7,602 nucleotides of DNA from assembly GCA_913055965.1 (NCBI GenBank), contig CAJXKX010000086.1, positions 1 through 7,602 of the forward strand, given 5' to 3'. Position numbers and translations under genes: made by a program. Numbering within the stretch: position 1 is the first letter of the stretch; each line of letters begins with the position of its first letter. The notes below the pieces were generated by a model, which was not told the DNA's origin, made no database searches, and worked only from the letters and a program-made list of their open reading frames with translations. The DNA is from an uncultured Roseovarius sp. (GTDB lineage: Bacteria > Pseudomonadota > Alphaproteobacteria > Rhodobacterales > Rhodobacteraceae). Below are positions 6,002 through 7,602 of this stretch, one piece after another.

Positions 6002-6019
6002 CCGGGGAAATTTCCCCGG
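6002..6019. repeat. 18-bp perfect palindrome CCGGGGAAATTTCCCCGG
   Basis: This perfect self-complementary sequence is centred between 6010 and 6011, 18 nt after the methyltransferase stop and just 9 bp before the -35 of the lipoprotein promoter. As RNA it could form a hairpin with at most 7 pairs and an AAUU loop, acting as a terminator without a T tract. As DNA it has the form of a dimeric regulator site. Position alone does not decide between the two. Confidence 0.6.
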
Positions 6020-6028
6020 GAAATCGGC

Positions 6029-6057
6029 TTGGGATGAGGCGTGTTATTGCATATCAT
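6029..6057 (+). promoter_or_regulatory. Sigma-70-type promoter for the OmpA-family lipoprotein gene
   Basis: TTGGGA (6029-6034, 4/6 match to TTGACA) is followed by exactly 17 nt and then TATCAT (6052-6057, 5/6 match to TATAAT). The predicted start is near 6064, giving a leader of about 42 nt before the ATG at 6106. This is the best promoter-like pair in the window, and its position upstream of a separately transcribed gene fits. Confidence 0.65.
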
Positions 6058-6072
6058 CGGGTCAGACCCGAT
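6056..6072. promoter_or_regulatory. Operator-like inverted repeat overlapping -10 and start site
   Basis: ATCGGGT-CAG-ACCCGAT is a perfect 7-bp dyad with a 3-bp centre. It covers the last two bases of the predicted -10 and the likely transcription start, a position where a bound repressor would block initiation. No known regulator consensus is recognised. A transcript starting near 6064 would contain only the right arm, so a hairpin role in this mRNA is unlikely. Confidence 0.5.
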
Positions 6073-6105
6073 AGCACGGGCACATCAACCAAAGAGGCAT
6101 TCATC

Positions 6106-6762
6106 ATGATCCGGGCACGCACTCCGATCCTCCTTCTCTCCGGCACCGCGCTCCTGCTGGTCACGGCCTGTACCGATCCGGCCTATGTCACCGGCGAGGA
6201 CCCGCACCGCAAAACCAAGCAGGGCGCGATCCTCGGCGGCATCATCGGTGCCGGCACCGGGGCCATCGTGAGCGACGACAAGGGCAAGGGGGCTGTGATC
6301 GGCGGCCTTCTCGGGGCCGCAGGCGGTGCCGCGATCGGCAACGCGCTCGACCGGCAGGAGGCCGAACTGCGCCAGCAACTCGACGACGACGTGCAGATCG
6401 TCAATACCGGCGACCGGCTTATCCTGACGATGCCGCAGGATATCCTGTTCGACGTCGACAGCGCCACGGTAACGCCGGTTCTGCGCGACGACCTGTTCAA
6501 GGTGGCCGACAGCCTGCAGCGCTATCCCGACACCACGGTGCAGGTGGTGGGCCATACCGACAGCGACGGGTCGGCCAGCTACAACCAGAGCCTGTCGGAG
6601 CGCCGCGCCAATTCGGTGGCGGATGTTCTGATGCAGGGGGGCGTGTCCTACGGCCGCATCCGCGCCTTCGGCCGCGGCGAGGATCAGCCGGTGGCCTCGA
6701 ACCTCACCCCCGAAGGCAAGCGGCAGAACCGCCGGGTGGAGATCGTCATCCTGCCCAACTGA
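6106..6762 (+). CDS. OmpA-family outer-membrane lipoprotein (YiaD-like, glycine zipper + OmpA domain)
   Basis: This 218-residue envelope lipoprotein probably tethers the outer membrane to peptidoglycan. MIRAR plus a hydrophobic segment ends in lipobox VTAC, so Cys22 would be lipidated; Thr-Asp after it is not an Asp+2 inner-membrane retention signal. A glycine-zipper segment (about 41-80: GGIIGAGTGAI, GGLLGAAGGAAIG) is followed by a short charged stretch (DRQEAELRQQLDDD). The OmpA peptidoglycan-binding domain (about 112-216) has Asp152 and Arg167, which correspond to the diaminopimelate-contacting Asp/Arg pair, in TDSDGSASYNQSLSERRA. Architecture and length closely match E. coli YiaD (219 residues, from memory). 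The ATG at 6106 has GAGG 8 nt upstream and starts a proper signal peptide; the frame is open far upstream, but only as GC-rich non-stop sequence. It has its own promoter and terminator, so it appears monocistronic. Confidence 0.93.
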   Translation: MIRARTPILLLSGTALLLVTACTDPAYVTGEDPHRKTKQGAILGGIIGAGTGAIVSDDKGKGAVIGGLLGAAGGAAIGNALDRQEAELRQQLDDDVQIVNTGDRLILTMPQDILFDVDSATVTPVLRDDLFKVADSLQRYPDTTVQVVGHTDSDGSASYNQSLSERRANSVADVLMQGGVSYGRIRAFGRGEDQPVASNLTPEGKRQNRRVEIVILPN

Positions 6763-6771
6763 CGGATGTGC

Positions 6772-6797
6772 TGCCCCGCGCGGGGGCAAGAGTATTT
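6772..6797 (+). terminator. Terminator-like hairpin after lipoprotein gene
   Basis: TGCCCC-GCGCG-GGGGCA (6772-6788) begins 9 nt after the stop and forms a 6-bp stem with a 5-nt loop. It is followed by AGAGTATTT, a short T-ended tail. Inside it, CCCCGCGCGGGG (6774-6785) is also a perfect palindrome. Confidence 0.6.
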
Positions 6798-6811
6798 CAG
6801 GAACGGTGAGG

Positions 6812-6838
6812 GAGGGGCGGTCCAGGGGACCGCCCCTC
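6812..6838. terminator. Perfect 12-bp inverted repeat between convergent genes
   Basis: GAGGGGCGGTCC-AGG-GGACCGCCCCTC is a perfect 12-bp stem with a 3-nt loop. It lies 4 nt beyond the formate dehydrogenase stop (minus strand) and 49 nt beyond the lipoprotein stop. It works in either direction as a barrier hairpin, but neither side has a real T run, so termination may be bidirectional but atypical. Confidence 0.55.
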
Positions 6839-6842
6839 TCGC

Positions 6843-7602
6843 TTATTCCGCCGCGACTTCGGCAGGCTCGACGCGCACCGCCGAATACTTGAATTCGGGG
6901 ATCTTGCCATAGGGATCGATCGCCGGGTTGGTCAGGATATTCGCTGCCGCCTCGACATAGGCGAACGGCAGGAACACCATGTCGGGCGCAACCGCCCGGT
7001 CGGCGCGGGCCATGATCCGGATCGAGCCGCGCTTGGTGGTCAGCCGCACCATGCCGCCCGGCTCCACCCCCATCTTGCGCAGGGTGGACGGATGCAGGGA
7101 GCAGTTGGCCTCAGGCTCCACCGCGTCGAGCACGCTGGCGCGGCGGGTCATCGAGCCGGTATGCCAATGCTCCAGCTGCCGACCCGTGGTCAGAACCATC
7201 GGATACTCGGCATCCGGCACGTCGTCGGGCGGGATGATCGAGGCGGGGGTAAACCGCGCCCGCCCCTCGGGGCGCGGAAAGCCGTCGCCGAACACCACCG
7301 CCTCGCCCGGCCCATCGGGTGTCTTGCAGGGATAGGTCACGGCGTTTTCACGCTCCAGCCGCTCCCAGGTGATGTTGTCGAGCGAGCGCATGTTGATCTT
7401 CATCTCGGCGAACACATCCGCCGGGCTGTCATAGCGCCACCCCAGCCCCAGCCGGTTGGCCAGATCGACGGTGATGCGCCAGTCCTCGCGCGCCTCGCCC
7501 GGCGGGCTGACCGCGCGCCGCCCGATCTGCACCTGTCGGTTGGTATTGGTGACGGTGCCCGATTTCTCGTAGAAGGCCGAGGCAGGCAGGATCACATCGG
7601 CA
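6843..7602 (-). CDS. fdsA: Formate dehydrogenase alpha subunit, C-terminal part (molybdopterin oxidoreductase; 5' end outside window)
   Basis: This is the last 252 or so codons of a molybdopterin-guanine-dinucleotide oxidoreductase. The frame is open to the window edge (ADVILPASAFYEKSGTVTNTNRQVQ...), so the GTG at 7595 is an internal codon, not a start. The EKSGTVTNTNRQVQ segment closes the catalytic molybdopterin domain. YPMVLTTGRQLEHWHTGSMTRR begins the dinucleotide-binding C-terminal domain, and the end, NILTNPAIDPYGKIPEFKYSAVRVE, is very like the soluble NAD-dependent formate dehydrogenase FdsA of Rhodobacter capsulatus as I remember it. The enzyme oxidises formate to CO2 and passes electrons through FeS subunits to NAD. 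The catalytic Cys/Sec and N-terminal FeS domains are outside the window. No fdsC or fdsD follows the stop; a hairpin and the convergent lipoprotein gene do. Confidence 0.88.
   Translation of the reverse strand, partial: ADVILPASAFYEKSGTVTNTNRQVQIGRRAVSPPGEAREDWRITVDLANRLGLGWRYDSPADVFAEMKINMRSLDNITWERLERENAVTYPCKTPDGPGEAVVFGDGFPRPEGRARFTPASIIPPDDVPDAEYPMVLTTGRQLEHWHTGSMTRRASVLDAVEPEANCSLHPSTLRKMGVEPGGMVRLTTKRGSIRIMARADRAVAPDMVFLPFAYVEAAANILTNPAIDPYGKIPEFKYSAVRVEPAEVAAE

Noticed and set aside
4495..6105. Open frame extending 537 codons upstream of, and in frame with, the lipoprotein gene
   Set aside because: It is antisense to nth and out of frame with the methyltransferase. The translation is Arg/Ala/Gly-rich with no domain, and the true lipoprotein start has a ribosome site and signal peptide. 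Long stop-free frames are expected at this GC content.
7593..7595. GTG as the start of the formate dehydrogenase gene
   Set aside because: Family-like sequence (Ala-Asp) continues in frame to the window edge, and the fragment lacks all N-terminal domains, so this is an internal Val codon.

Overview
The window looks like a stretch of chromosome from a GC-rich alphaproteobacterium, most likely Rhodobacteraceae (Roseobacter/Rhodobacter relatives). That placement is an inference from the high GC content, the FdsA-like formate dehydrogenase tail, the helix-turn-helix/methyltransferase fusion and the style of the intergenic hairpins. I see no transposase, integrase, tRNA, CRISPR array, toxin-antitoxin pair or phage gene. 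The content is ordinary core and accessory metabolism plus DNA repair.

Layout. (1) Positions 1-674 (+) hold the C-terminal part of an iron-dependent alcohol dehydrogenase. (2) Positions 2163-625 (-) hold a two-gene operon, an SDR oxidoreductase followed by a hydroxypyruvate isomerase-family protein. The genes are joined as TGA|ATG, and the operon runs 50 bp antisense into the end of the alcohol dehydrogenase. (3) A 181-bp divergent region leads to a stand-alone PstB-like phosphate ABC ATPase at 2345-3157 (+). (4) A 267-bp convergent spacer, 3158-3424, is rich in inverted repeats. (5) Positions 5052-3425 (-) hold endonuclease III (nth) and a PfkB-family adenosine kinase, overlapping by ATGA. 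(6) Divergent from nth is an AraC-type HTH / O6-methylguanine-DNA methyltransferase fusion at 5150-5983 (+). (7) A short spacer holds an 18-bp perfect palindrome, a good sigma-70-type promoter and an operator-like dyad. It leads to a YiaD-like OmpA-family outer-membrane lipoprotein at 6106-6762 (+). (8) After two hairpins comes the convergent 3' end of a molybdopterin formate dehydrogenase alpha subunit (7602-6843, -), which is cut by the window edge.

How they fit together. The alcohol dehydrogenase, SDR and hydroxypyruvate isomerase homologue could all act on small hydroxy or oxo acids or alcohols, but no pathway can be named from this window. The nth/methyltransferase pair is a divergent DNA-repair neighbourhood covering oxidised pyrimidines and alkylated guanine. 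PstB has no PstS, PstC, PstA or PhoU gene beside it and must borrow permease partners from elsewhere if it is a transporter subunit. I found no convincing undescribed multigene system. The most checkable novelties are regulatory: the promoter/operator block before the lipoprotein gene, the large hairpin after pstB, and the degenerate 11-bp-spaced repeats before pstB.
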